From Paracoccus marinus (GTDB taxonomy: Bacteria; Pseudomonadota; Alphaproteobacteria; Rhodobacterales; Rhodobacteraceae): 64,000 nucleotides of DNA. Where the stretch lies: positions 124,001 through 188,000 of the forward strand of contig NZ_VJYZ01000033.1 of assembly GCF_007018965.1 (NCBI RefSeq), in the 5' to 3' direction. The notes beneath the pieces were generated by a model that was not told the DNA's origin, ran no database searches, and was given only the letters and a program-made list of their open reading frames with translations. Shown one piece after another: positions 43,058 through 51,809 of the stretch (position 1 is the stretch's first letter; each line of letters starts with the position of its first letter). A program made the position numbers and the translations under genes.

Positions 43058-44163
43058 GCCGCGGATGCTCCTTCATCAAGGCCGAGCGTGGCGGCGATGG
43101 ACATGAGTTCCCGCGCGCGGTGGGCGCAGGTGTGGCGGGCGCGGATCGTTTCCAGCCCGTGCGCGACGAGGCTTTGCCGCAGGGCGGGGTCGCCCGCGAG
43201 GTCGCGCAAACGCTGCGTCATCGCCTCGCCCGTGTCCGCGAACAGGAAATCGGTGCCGGGACGGAACAGGTTCTCGCTGTCCGACCACGGCGCGGACAAA
43301 AGCGGGATGCCGCAGGCCAGCGCCTCGAACACGCGGATGGTGGGGATGCCGGGCAGGACCGTGGTGTAAAAGCGGCGGGGCACGTGGACGGTGGCCATGT
43401 GGCGCGCGAAGATGCCGGGCGCGGCGGCGTTCGGCGCCCAGCCGTGGTAGCGCACGCCATAGCGGGACAGCGTCGCCAGCGCCTCGGCGGGGTAGCGCAC
43501 GCCGTAGATGTCGAGCGGCTGGCCCGCGTCGCGGGCGGGGCGGAACAGGAAGCTTTCCAGTTCTCCGGTCCGCTCGCCATCGCCCCAGTTGCCGATCCAG
43601 ACGAGGCCCGCGCGCGAGGTTTCCTGCGCGGGCGGGTGGAACAGGCGGGTGTCGGCGGCCTCGTGCCAGGTCCAGACCCGGTCGCCCCAGCCCCAGCGGC
43701 GATAGACCTCGGAGAGCGTCTCGCCGAACGCCAGCACGCCGTCGAAGCCGCCAAGGTCGAAGGCGCGGATCGCATCGGGATCGCTGACCGCGCGATGGTG
43801 GGTGTCGTGGAACAGCAGCTGGAAGCGCGCGCCCTGCTGCCGGGCGCGGCCCAGCGTCGCGGCCAGCGCGGGGTCGTTCCATTCGTGGACGATCACCAGG
43901 TCCGCGCCGTTCACCAGCGCCACCGGGTCGGCGTCGGCGGCGTAGGTTTCGACGCGAAGGTCGGGGTAGTTGTCGCGGAACGCGGCAAGGCCCGCCTCGC
44001 CATGGTCGCGCAGCAGGTTTTCCAGGCTCCACGCGCCTTGCGGTTCCAGCGCGCGGACATCGTGGCCCATCGCTGCAAGCTCGCGCAGGACGCCGCGCAG
44101 GAAATGGGCGTTGCCGTGGTTCCAGCAGCTTTGCAGCGAGTGGGTGAAATAGACGATCTTCAT
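43054..44163 (-). CDS. CgeB-like glycosyltransferase 3
   Basis: 369 residues from MKIVYFTHSLQSCWNHGNAH; the longer upstream frame is a shadow. C-terminal nucleotide-sugar region IPTIRVFEALACGIPLLSAP. Third member of the tandem set. Its ATG overlaps the stop of the GT4 gene. Confidence 0.85.
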   Translation of the reverse strand: MKIVYFTHSLQSCWNHGNAHFLRGVLRELAAMGHDVRALEPQGAWSLENLLRDHGEAGLAAFRDNYPDLRVETYAADADPVALVNGADLVIVHEWNDPALAATLGRARQQGARFQLLFHDTHHRAVSDPDAIRAFDLGGFDGVLAFGETLSEVYRRWGWGDRVWTWHEAADTRLFHPPAQETSRAGLVWIGNWGDGERTGELESFLFRPARDAGQPLDIYGVRYPAEALATLSRYGVRYHGWAPNAAAPGIFARHMATVHVPRRFYTTVLPGIPTIRVFEALACGIPLLSAPWSDSENLFRPGTDFLFADTGEAMTQRLRDLAGDPALRQSLVAHGLETIRARHTCAHRARELMSIAATLGLDEGASAA

Positions 44164-45245
44164 GCGGCGTCCTGTCGCGGGTCGAGCGCGTCGCGGTAGA
44201 TGGCGGACATGCCGGCGGCGGTCGCGGCGGGGGTGTAGCGGGCGGCGCGGGCCTGTGCGGCCGCGCCGTTCGCCGCATGGCGCACGGGGTCGGCCAGAAG
44301 CGCGGCGATGGCGGCGGCGAATCCGTCCGCGTCGCCCGCTGCGACGAAGGTGGCCGCGCCCTCCCAAAGCTCCCGGAACGTCGGAATGTCTGACAGGACC
44401 AGCGGGCAGCCCGCCTGCGCGGCTTCCAGCACGGCAAGGCCGAACGGCTCGAACCGCGCGGCGCTGGCAAAGACGGGGCGGCGGGAAAGCCAGCCCGCCA
44501 GCTCCGCTTCCGGCAGCGGGCCGGTAGTTTGCAGATGGCGCGGGGCGACCGTCGCGCCGTGTGGCGCGCGGGTGGCGCCGATGGCGACGAAGGGGGCGTC
44601 CAGCCGGGCCGCGGCCGCGTCCAGCGTGTCGGTGCCTTTTACCTCATCCCACAGCCGGCCCACGGTCAGCGCGCCGGGGAACGGCGCAGCGTCGGGCAGG
44701 GGCATCGCGCCGCGCCCGTTGTGAACGGCCGTCGGCACCACGTTCAGCGCGTAGCAGCGGGCGACCGCTTCCGCATAGGCGCGGGTGGGCGCGACGGTCC
44801 GGTCAGCCGAGCGCAGCCCTTGCCCCACCAGATCGGGCAGCCACGCGAGGCCCGGATCGACCGCGCCCTTGCCCGCCGCGTCCCACCATGTTCCCAGACA
44901 GCCGTGGTTCACCGCGATGACCGGCGCCCCGAAATCCCCAACCGCCAGCGCCGGCGAGTTCAGGTGGACCACGTCCGCGCCAACCTCGCGCGCGAGCCGC
45001 GCGACCGCCGCGCCCGCCGCCAGCACCGGCGCGGGCCCGCCGCTCAGCCAGTCGAGCGGCAGCCCGGTCTCGACCAGCCGCAGCCCCGGCAGCGCCTCGG
45101 CCTCGGCCCGCTGGCCCGCGTCGGGCGCAGGCCCCAGCACCGCCAGCACCACCTCGGCATCCAGCGCGCCCGCGAGTTCCAGCGCATAGCGCCAGACCCC
45201 GCCCACGGCATCGGCCGTCATCAGGATGCGCCCCGGTGCGCCCAT
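44160..45245 (-). CDS. GT4-family glycosyltransferase
   Basis: 361 residues, GT-B fold: N-terminal MTADAVGGVWRYALELAGAL, C-terminal FASAARFEPFGLAVLEAAQA with the EX7E motif of GT4 enzymes. Retaining glycosyltransferase of unknown specificity. Starts two bases after the upstream epimerase gene. Confidence 0.9.
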   Translation of the reverse strand: MGAPGRILMTADAVGGVWRYALELAGALDAEVVLAVLGPAPDAGQRAEAEALPGLRLVETGLPLDWLSGGPAPVLAAGAAVARLAREVGADVVHLNSPALAVGDFGAPVIAVNHGCLGTWWDAAGKGAVDPGLAWLPDLVGQGLRSADRTVAPTRAYAEAVARCYALNVVPTAVHNGRGAMPLPDAAPFPGALTVGRLWDEVKGTDTLDAAAARLDAPFVAIGATRAPHGATVAPRHLQTTGPLPEAELAGWLSRRPVFASAARFEPFGLAVLEAAQAGCPLVLSDIPTFRELWEGAATFVAAGDADGFAAAIAALLADPVRHAANGAAAQARAARYTPAATAAGMSAIYRDALDPRQDAA

Positions 45246-45247
45246 GT

Positions 45248-46369
45248 TCAGGCCGACTGCGCCAGCGCGGGGTTGCCGACCGGCAGGTTGATCCCGCCCT
45301 CGGCCGCCAGCCACTGGGCGAGCCGCGTCACGCCGTCGCGCCAGTCCACCTTGGGCGACAGGTCCAGCGCGGCTTCGACCGCGCGGGTGTCGGCCACGAA
45401 ATACCGCTGGTCGCCCGCGCGCCAGTCGGAAAAGGCCACGTCCACCGGCCGGTCGATCACCTGCCCCACGAAGTCGAGCAGCTGCCGCAGGCTCACCGCA
45501 TTGGCAGGCCCGCCGCCCAGGTTGAAGGCGTGGCCCGCAACCGCGTCGATCCGCCGCCACGCGCCCAAATAGGCGTCCACCGCGTTCGACACGTCGAGGA
45601 TGTCGCGCACCTGGTGCCCGTCGCCGAACAGGGTGATCTGCTGGCCCTTGAGCGCGCGGATCAGGAAATGCGCGACCCAGCCCTGATCCTCGGTCCCCAT
45701 CTGGCGCTGGCCGTAGATGCACGACATCCGCAGCACCGCCGTCGGCACGCCGTAGCTGCGGGCATAGTCGAGCACATACTGGTCCGCCGCGCCCTTCGAG
45801 CAGCCGTAGGGGGTGTGAAAGTCGAGCGGCCGCGCCTCGCCGATGCCGTGGCCCCGGATCGCGGCGTCGGTCGGCAGATACGCACCGTCCGCCAGCCGGA
45901 AGTCCAGGTCGGCAAGATCGCCGTAAACCTTGTTGGTGGACGCGAAGATCAGGGGCGTGCCGTCGCCCTTGGCCCGCAGCGTCTCGAGCATGTTGACGGT
46001 GCCGATCAGGTTGACCTGCAGATCCTCGACCGGCTCGACGAGGCTCGTGGTCACCGCGACCTGCGCGGCCAGGTGGAACACGGCCTTTGCCTCGCGCGCG
46101 CAGGCGGACAGGTTGGCCGCGTCGCGGATGTCGCCCTGCACGTGGTCGATCCGGTCGGGGTGGCGCGACTGCAGCCAGGCGAGGTTGCGTTCCACCCCCG
46201 GCCGCGTCATCGCGTCATAGACGACGACCCGGTGCCCGTCGTCCGCCAGCCGATCGGCGAGGTTCGATCCGATGAAGCCCGCGCCCCCGGTGACCAGCAC
46301 CGGGCGCGGATCGGCGGCAGGGTCGGTCCGGTCCCCGGCAGGGGCCGCTTCTGTCTGCGAAACGGTCAC
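45248..46369 (-). CDS. NAD-dependent nucleotide-sugar epimerase/dehydratase, GTG start
   Basis: 373 residues from a GTG (46369) overlapping the stop of the gene before it. Extended SDR: GGAGFIGSNLADRL, FASTNKVYGDL, catalytic YGCSKGAADQY, RMSCIYGQRQMGTEDQGWV. The pattern is close to CDP-tyvelose/paratose 2-epimerase and UDP-sugar 4-epimerase relatives. The exact sugar is not predictable. Confidence 0.87.
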   Translation of the reverse strand: MTVSQTEAAPAGDRTDPAADPRPVLVTGGAGFIGSNLADRLADDGHRVVVYDAMTRPGVERNLAWLQSRHPDRIDHVQGDIRDAANLSACAREAKAVFHLAAQVAVTTSLVEPVEDLQVNLIGTVNMLETLRAKGDGTPLIFASTNKVYGDLADLDFRLADGAYLPTDAAIRGHGIGEARPLDFHTPYGCSKGAADQYVLDYARSYGVPTAVLRMSCIYGQRQMGTEDQGWVAHFLIRALKGQQITLFGDGHQVRDILDVSNAVDAYLGAWRRIDAVAGHAFNLGGGPANAVSLRQLLDFVGQVIDRPVDVAFSDWRAGDQRYFVADTRAVEAALDLSPKVDWRDGVTRLAQWLAAEGGINLPVGNPALAQSA

Positions 46370-47481
46370 GCGACGAGGCCCCGTTTTTCCAGCTCGGCGC
46401 GCGCCTGGTCCACCCGGTCCACGGCGGTCTGGCTTGCCACCCACTCGGCCAGTTCGCCCAGGCCCTCGCGGAAATCGGTGGTCGCCGCGAAGCCGAGCGT
46501 CTCGGCGGCAAGCGAGGTGTCGCAGAAGCAATGGCGGATGTCGCCGATCCGCGCCTTGCCGACGATCTGCGGATCAAGGTCGTTGCGGCCCATCGCCCGG
46601 CCCAGTTCCTGCGCGACCTCGGTCACCGACCGGTCCCGGCCCGAGCCGATGTTGAACGTGCCGCCCGCCGCCTGCGGCAGGCTCAGCGCCTCGGCGAAGG
46701 CCCGCGCCACATCGGACACGTGGACGAAGTCGCGCCGCTGCTCGCCGTCCTCGAAGATCATCGGCGCCTGCCCGTTGAGATAGCGCGAGGCAAAGATCGC
46801 CAGCACCCCGGTATAGGGGTTCGACAGCGCCTGGCCGGGGCCGAACACGTTGAACAGCCGCAGGCACACGCCCTCGATCCCGTAGGGGGCGGCCATGATG
46901 TGGGTCGTGCGTTCCTGCACGTACTTGTTGAGCGCGTAGATCGAGGCGAGGTTCGGCCGCTTCCATTCGGGCGTGGCCACCGGCGACAGGGGCCGGCCCT
47001 GCGCGTCCACCGGTTCCCAGTTCTTCAGCCCGTCGCGGATGCCGTGGCGTTCCGCGTCCTCGACCGTCGCGCCGTCCGCGTCGCGGTACAGCCCCTCGCC
47101 ATAGATCGACATGGACGATGCGGTGACGACGCGGCGAACCGGGTTGTCGATCAGCTTCTCGAACAGGACCGCGGTGCCGACGTCGTTGGTCGAGGTGTAG
47201 CGCTCGACCTCGTACATGGACTGGCCGACGCCGACCTCGGCGGCAAGGTGGACGACGCTGTCCACGCCCTTGAGCGCGCGGGCGACGGCGTCCTTGTCGC
47301 GGACGTCGCCGTGGATGAACTCGGCCTCGGCGTTCAGCGCGTCGGGGCGGGTCGCGGCGTCGCCGTGGACCTGCGGGATCAGCGCGTCGAGAACGCGCAC
47401 CTTGTGGCCGCGGCGCAGCAGTTCGTCGGTCACGAAGCGGCCGATGAAGCCCGCCCCGCCGGTGATCAGAACCTGTTCCAA
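46366..47481 (-). CDS. NAD-dependent nucleotide-sugar epimerase
   Basis: 371 residues, extended SDR with GGAGFIGRFVTDELL at the N-terminus, TASSMSIYGEGLY, a probable catalytic YALNKYVQE and RLFNVFGPGQALSNPYTG. UDP-glucose 4-epimerase-like. First gene of the minus-strand glycan operon. The 139-base gap upstream holds a plausible promoter: TTGAAC, 16 bases, CATAGC. Confidence 0.88.
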   Translation of the reverse strand: MEQVLITGGAGFIGRFVTDELLRRGHKVRVLDALIPQVHGDAATRPDALNAEAEFIHGDVRDKDAVARALKGVDSVVHLAAEVGVGQSMYEVERYTSTNDVGTAVLFEKLIDNPVRRVVTASSMSIYGEGLYRDADGATVEDAERHGIRDGLKNWEPVDAQGRPLSPVATPEWKRPNLASIYALNKYVQERTTHIMAAPYGIEGVCLRLFNVFGPGQALSNPYTGVLAIFASRYLNGQAPMIFEDGEQRRDFVHVSDVARAFAEALSLPQAAGGTFNIGSGRDRSVTEVAQELGRAMGRNDLDPQIVGKARIGDIRHCFCDTSLAAETLGFAATTDFREGLGELAEWVASQTAVDRVDQARAELEKRGLVA

Positions 47482-47620
47482 ACGTCCCCCTGCCTGCTTG
47501 TGTCCGGTTGTGTCGACCGCTTTGCTATGGTCTTAACTTGTTCATGTTCAAGCGGTTCCGCCCCCAGCTTCTTCTTCTACAACAAAGATCGACCGGGCCC
47601 ACCACCCGCCGGGCGGTGGC

Positions 47621-48211
47621 ATGAGCCGTCTTGTCGGGCTGGTCCGGCACGGCTCGCACGACGAGCTCGGGCGGGTGCTGAGCGGGCGCACGACCAACGT
47701 AGCGCTGAACCCTGCGGGCCGGGACGAGGCCGCAGCGCTGGCCCGCGCGCTCGCCGGGGCGGGCGTCGCCGCGGTCCTGTCCAGCCCGCAGCGGCGCACG
47801 GTCGAGACGGCGGCGATCCTGGCCCGCGCCCTCGGCCCGACCCCGCAGGTGGACCCCGCGCTGGACGAGATCGACTTCGGCGAATGGTCCGGACGGGACT
47901 TCGCCGATCTTTCCGGCGACGCATGGGACCTGTGGAACACGGCGCGCGCCACCGCGCCCACGGCGGGGGGCGAGACGATGGCCGCGGCCACCGCCCGCGC
48001 CGCCGCGCTCATCGACCGGCTTGGCGCGGGCGGCGGGGAACCCGTCCTGTGTGTCAGTCATTGCGACATCATCCGGGGCGTGGTCTGCCACTATCTGGGG
48101 CTGACGCTCGACAACATCCTGCGCTTTTCCGTCGATCCGGGCCGCATCTGCTGGCTGCACGCCGATCGACAGGGCGGCGCGCAGCTTCTAAGCCTGAACG
48201 CTCGAAACTGA
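47621..48211 (+). CDS. Histidine-phosphatase family protein
   Basis: 196 residues. Phosphoglycerate-mutase-like fold: LVRHGSHDELGRVLSGRTTN carries the catalytic RHG motif, SSPQRRTVETA the second arginine block, and VLCVSHCDIIRGVV the second histidine. Likely a phosphatase; substrate unknown. Begins a plus-strand operon with the methyltransferase and glycosidase genes. Confidence 0.88.
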   Translation: MSRLVGLVRHGSHDELGRVLSGRTTNVALNPAGRDEAAALARALAGAGVAAVLSSPQRRTVETAAILARALGPTPQVDPALDEIDFGEWSGRDFADLSGDAWDLWNTARATAPTAGGETMAAATARAAALIDRLGAGGGEPVLCVSHCDIIRGVVCHYLGLTLDNILRFSVDPGRICWLHADRQGGAQLLSLNARN

Positions 48212-48222
48212 GGACGCTCGCG

Positions 48223-49029
48223 ATGGACGACCCGACGCCACCGATGGACGCGATCCGCGACGGGATCGACCGGCTGGGCCCGTGGTTTCACAACCTTGAC
48301 CTGAACGGCCACGCGACCGCGCCCGGGCATTTCCTGGGCGACTACCCGGCGGCCAAGTTCGCGCGTTTCGCCGACCTCGTTCCGGCCGACCTGAACGGCA
48401 GGACCGTCCTCGACATCGGCTGCAACGCCGGCTTCTACAGCTTCGAGATGAAGCGCCGCGGCGCCGCCCGCGTCCTGGGGATCGACAGCGACGACCGCTA
48501 TCTTTCGCAGGCCCGCTTCGCCGCCGAGACGCTGGGGGTCGAAGGGGTCGAGTTCCGTAACCTCTCGATCTACGACGTGGGCGCGCTTGGCGAACGCTTC
48601 GATCTCGTGATCTTCATGGGCGTCCTTTACCACCTGCGCCACCCGCTGCTGGCGCTGGACCTGATCCGCGAGCATGTCGCGGGCGACATGATGCTGTTCC
48701 AGACGCTCACCCGCGGGCCGGACGAGGTGGCCGACATCGCGCCCGACTACGACTTCGCCGACGACGCGCATTTCCAGGATCCCGCGCATCCGCGCATGGC
48801 GTTCGTGGAAAAGGCGTGGGCGAACGACTGGACCAATTGGTGGGTCCCGAACCGCGCCGGGGTCGAGGCGATGCTGCGCGCATCGGGCTTCCGTGTCGAG
48901 GCCGGGCCGCTTGATGAAGTTTATATGTGCCGCACCGGGCCGGTCCCCTATGAGAAATACGGTCCGCACACGGTCTATCCCGCCCGCCCCGACGCCCTTG
49001 CCCGCCCGACAGGAGAAGCCGCCCGATGA
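48223..49029 (+). CDS. SAM-dependent methyltransferase (TIGR04290/Rta_06860-like)
   Basis: 268 residues from MDDPTPPMDAIRDGIDRLGP; the very long upstream frame is a shadow. SAM motif I VLDIGCNAGFYSFEMKRRGA, later FMGVLYHLRHPLLALD. It resembles the methyltransferase family found beside GH39-like and epimerase genes in other proteobacterial glycan loci. The target is presumably a sugar. Overlaps the next gene by ATGA. Confidence 0.85.
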   Translation: MDDPTPPMDAIRDGIDRLGPWFHNLDLNGHATAPGHFLGDYPAAKFARFADLVPADLNGRTVLDIGCNAGFYSFEMKRRGAARVLGIDSDDRYLSQARFAAETLGVEGVEFRNLSIYDVGALGERFDLVIFMGVLYHLRHPLLALDLIREHVAGDMMLFQTLTRGPDEVADIAPDYDFADDAHFQDPAHPRMAFVEKAWANDWTNWWVPNRAGVEAMLRASGFRVEAGPLDEVYMCRTGPVPYEKYGPHTVYPARPDALARPTGEAAR

Positions 49030-49958
49030 TCGAAGCCGCGATGATCTGGAACGAGCCGAACAACAAGTCCCACTGGGACCCGGAACTCGACCCCGACTGG
49101 TCGCGCTTCGCCGACTGCGTGACCCGCGCCGGGCGCGCCATCCGGGACGTGAACCCGGCCGTGACCCGCGTCCTGGGCGGTATGTCGCCCATCGACCCCC
49201 TGTGGGTGCAGCGGATGCAGGGGCACGGCGCGCTGGACCATGTGGACGTGGTCGCGGTCCACGGTTTTCCGCTGGACTGGAACCTGTGGCAGATCAAGGA
49301 ATGGCCCGCCAAGATCGCCGAGATCGAGGCGGTGACCGACAAGCCCGTCTGGGTGACCGAGGTCGGCGTAGGGTCCTTCGGCGCTGAAGAAGTGCAGGTG
49401 TTCGGCGTACAGAAGACGGCCGAGCTGCTGATCGGCCGGGTGCCGCGCATCTTCTGGTATTCGCTGTTCGACCTGCCGCAGGAATGGGGCGCGACCACCC
49501 GCCACCGCGAGGCAGAAGGGTCGTCCTATTACCGCCATTTCTACATGGGCCTGATCCGCGCCGACGGCACGCCGAAGCCCGGGCTGGACGCCTACGCCCC
49601 TCACGCGGCCGAAATGGGGCTGATGCAGTGGTTCCACTATCAGGACCCGCGTCTGGACGATGCGGTGAAGTGGATGAAGCGCCTTGGCGTCAGGCACCTG
49701 CGGACCGGCCTGTCGTGGGCCGACAGCTTCCGCCCCGACGCGATCGGCTGGTTCGACCGGCAGATGGAGGCGCTGGCCGACTTCGACACCACCGTCACCT
49801 TCTGCTTCACGCCCGAGCATCTGGGCCCCGGCGCGCACCACACGAGCCCGCCGCACGATCCCCAGCAATTCGCGGATTTCTGCGCCGCGATGATCGAACG
49901 CTACGCGCCCGCGACCGCGACCACTCGGCCGCTCGCGCCCCAGCCGGCCCTGACCTGA
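49026..49958 (+). CDS. GH39-like glycosidase with circularly permuted TIM barrel
   Basis: 310 residues. The acid/base motif WNEPN is at residues 8-12, right at the N-terminus, and the nucleophile block VWVTEVGVGSFG (Glu112) follows. In clan-A glycosidases NEP ends strand 4, after about 150 residues. Here the missing first strands appear at the C-terminus instead: LGVRHLRTGLSWADSF (219-234), then TVTFCFTPEHLG and FADFCAAMIERYAP, the sequence that would normally lead into WNEPN. The order is thus strands 4-8 then 1-3. No signal peptide, so probably cytoplasmic. Substrate unknown; xylosidase-like by resemblance. Confidence 0.75.
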   Translation: MIEAAMIWNEPNNKSHWDPELDPDWSRFADCVTRAGRAIRDVNPAVTRVLGGMSPIDPLWVQRMQGHGALDHVDVVAVHGFPLDWNLWQIKEWPAKIAEIEAVTDKPVWVTEVGVGSFGAEEVQVFGVQKTAELLIGRVPRIFWYSLFDLPQEWGATTRHREAEGSSYYRHFYMGLIRADGTPKPGLDAYAPHAAEMGLMQWFHYQDPRLDDAVKWMKRLGVRHLRTGLSWADSFRPDAIGWFDRQMEALADFDTTVTFCFTPEHLGPGAHHTSPPHDPQQFADFCAAMIERYAPATATTRPLAPQPALT

Positions 49959-49969
49959 AAGCCATCCGC

Positions 49970-51142
49970 ATGACCGACGCCAAGAAGCCCATCAACATCG
50001 CCATCATCGGCGTCGGCAACTGCGCCAGCTCGCTTGTCCAGGGGCTCGCGCACTACGCCGGGCGCAACGACGCAAGCGGGCTGATGCACCAGGACCTCGG
50101 CGGCTACGGCGCCGGCGACATCCGCGTCGTGGCCGCGTGGGACATCGACCGGCGCAAGGTGGGGCAGGACGTCGCGCAGGCGATCTTCACGGCCCCGAAC
50201 TGCACCGCCGTGTTCGCGGCCGACGTGCCGGAAACCGGCGCGGTCGTGTCGATGGGCCGGCTGCTGGACGGCGTGGCCGAACACATGGCCGACCACCCCG
50301 ACGCGCGCACCTTCCTGCCCGCGGACCTGCCCGAACCCTCGCGCGAGGACGTGGTGCGGGCGCTCAGGGCATCGGGCACCGACGTGCTGCTGAACTACCT
50401 GCCGGTCGGCAGCCAGAAGGCGACCGAGTTCTACGCCGAATGCGCGCTTGAGGCGGGCGTCGCCTTCGTCAACAACATCCCCGTCTTCATCGCCTCGGAC
50501 CCGGCATGGGCGGAACGGTTCCGCGCCGCGGGCGTCCCCATCATCGGCGACGACATCAAGGCGCAGCTGGGCGCCACCATCGTCCACCGGGTGCTGACCG
50601 ACCTGTTCGCCAAGCGCGGGGTCAAGCTGGCCCGGACCTATCAGCTGAACACCGGCGGAAATACCGACTTCCTGAACATGGCCAATCGCAAACGGCTGGA
50701 AAGCAAGAAGATTTCCAAGACCGAGGCGGTGCAGGCCGTCGCCGGCGAACGGATCGCGGACGAGAACATCCACGTCGGCCCGTCGGATTATGTCGCTTGG
50801 CAGAACGACAACAAGGTCTGCTTCCTGCGGATGGAGGGCGAGCTGTTCGGCGGCGTCCCCATGAACCTGGAACTGCGCCTGTCGGTCGAGGACAGCCCGA
50901 ACTCGGCCGGGGTGGCGATCGACATGATCCGCTGCGCGGCGATCGCGCGCGATCGCGGGCTCGCGGGGCCGGTGCTGGCGCCCGCCGCCTATTTCTGCAA
51001 GCACCCGCCCGAGCAGATGACCGACGACGAGGCGTTCGACGCGGTCGAGGCGTTCATCGCGGGCGGTGCCGAGGGTGCCGCGCAGCCGGACGCCGAGACC
51101 CGTCCTGCCGCGGCGATCCGGGCGGTGGCGCCGGCGTCGTGA
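49970..51142 (+). CDS. ino1: myo-Inositol-1-phosphate synthase
   Basis: 390 residues. N-terminal NAD site IAIIGVGNCASSLVQGL, catalytic region GDDIKAQLGATIVHR and QLNTGGNTDFLNM, then KKISKTEAVQA. This is the short actinobacterial/archaeal type. It converts glucose 6-phosphate to inositol 1-phosphate, suggesting an inositol-containing glycan or lipid. Starts 11 bases after the glycosidase gene. Confidence 0.92.
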   Translation: MTDAKKPINIAIIGVGNCASSLVQGLAHYAGRNDASGLMHQDLGGYGAGDIRVVAAWDIDRRKVGQDVAQAIFTAPNCTAVFAADVPETGAVVSMGRLLDGVAEHMADHPDARTFLPADLPEPSREDVVRALRASGTDVLLNYLPVGSQKATEFYAECALEAGVAFVNNIPVFIASDPAWAERFRAAGVPIIGDDIKAQLGATIVHRVLTDLFAKRGVKLARTYQLNTGGNTDFLNMANRKRLESKKISKTEAVQAVAGERIADENIHVGPSDYVAWQNDNKVCFLRMEGELFGGVPMNLELRLSVEDSPNSAGVAIDMIRCAAIARDRGLAGPVLAPAAYFCKHPPEQMTDDEAFDAVEAFIAGGAEGAAQPDAETRPAAAIRAVAPAS

Positions 51143-51204
51143 CTGCCTCAGCGACTGCGGCCTTCGCGGCGCGGCACCCGTCGCGGTCCGCGCGCCCCAT
51201 CCGT

Positions 51205-51741
51205 TCAGTCCGCCCGTTCGCCGCAGGGCGGGTCCAGCGCGTCCAGCACCCGTTCCGGGTTCACGTTCTTCTCGACCTCGCGCATCGCGTCGTCGTTCAC
51301 CGGCACGTCCAGCTTTTCCGCGATCCGCCGGATCGTTTCGGCAAGCTTCGTCAGCTCGTCCTCGGCCAAGAGCCCCACGTGCAGGTCCAGATCGGCGCGC
51401 CGGTCGGCCATCGCCGCCTGCCGGTTCTGGTTGATGAGGACGAAGGTGGACAGGAAGATCGCCTCGACCGACGCCTCCATCGCCAGCACGACGAAGGTGT
51501 CGTCCCACGGCGTGACGCCCGGAATCCAGCCGAGGTTCGCCACGATCCAGAAGCCGTAGAACACAAGGTGCAGGACCACGAAGGTCATCGAGCCGGTAAA
51601 GTTCGTGATCGCCCGCGCGATCCGGTCGCCAAGCGGCGCCTGCCGTTCCTCGCGCCGCCTGCGGTCCTCGAGCATCTTGATGTTGGCGGCCAGCCGCTGG
51701 CCCATGTCGCGGCCGATCTCGTCCCGTTCGCTGTCGTCCAT
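51205..51741 (-). CDS. DUF1003 membrane protein
   Basis: 178 residues with two membrane helices (ITNFTGSMTFVVLHLVFYGF and the stretch after TPWDDTFVVLAMEASVEAIF) followed by a helical charged tail. Matches the DUF1003 pattern including LINQNRQAAMADRRADLDL. Function unknown. It faces the plus-strand inositol-phosphate synthase gene and interrupts the run of plus-strand genes. Confidence 0.88.
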   Translation of the reverse strand: MDDSERDEIGRDMGQRLAANIKMLEDRRRREERQAPLGDRIARAITNFTGSMTFVVLHLVFYGFWIVANLGWIPGVTPWDDTFVVLAMEASVEAIFLSTFVLINQNRQAAMADRRADLDLHVGLLAEDELTKLAETIRRIAEKLDVPVNDDAMREVEKNVNPERVLDALDPPCGERAD

Positions 51742-51809
51742 CCGTCTGCTCCTGCCCGACCGGATACAAGCCTGCCCGCCCCCCCGCGGGTTCCAGAGGA
51801 AAAGAAAAC

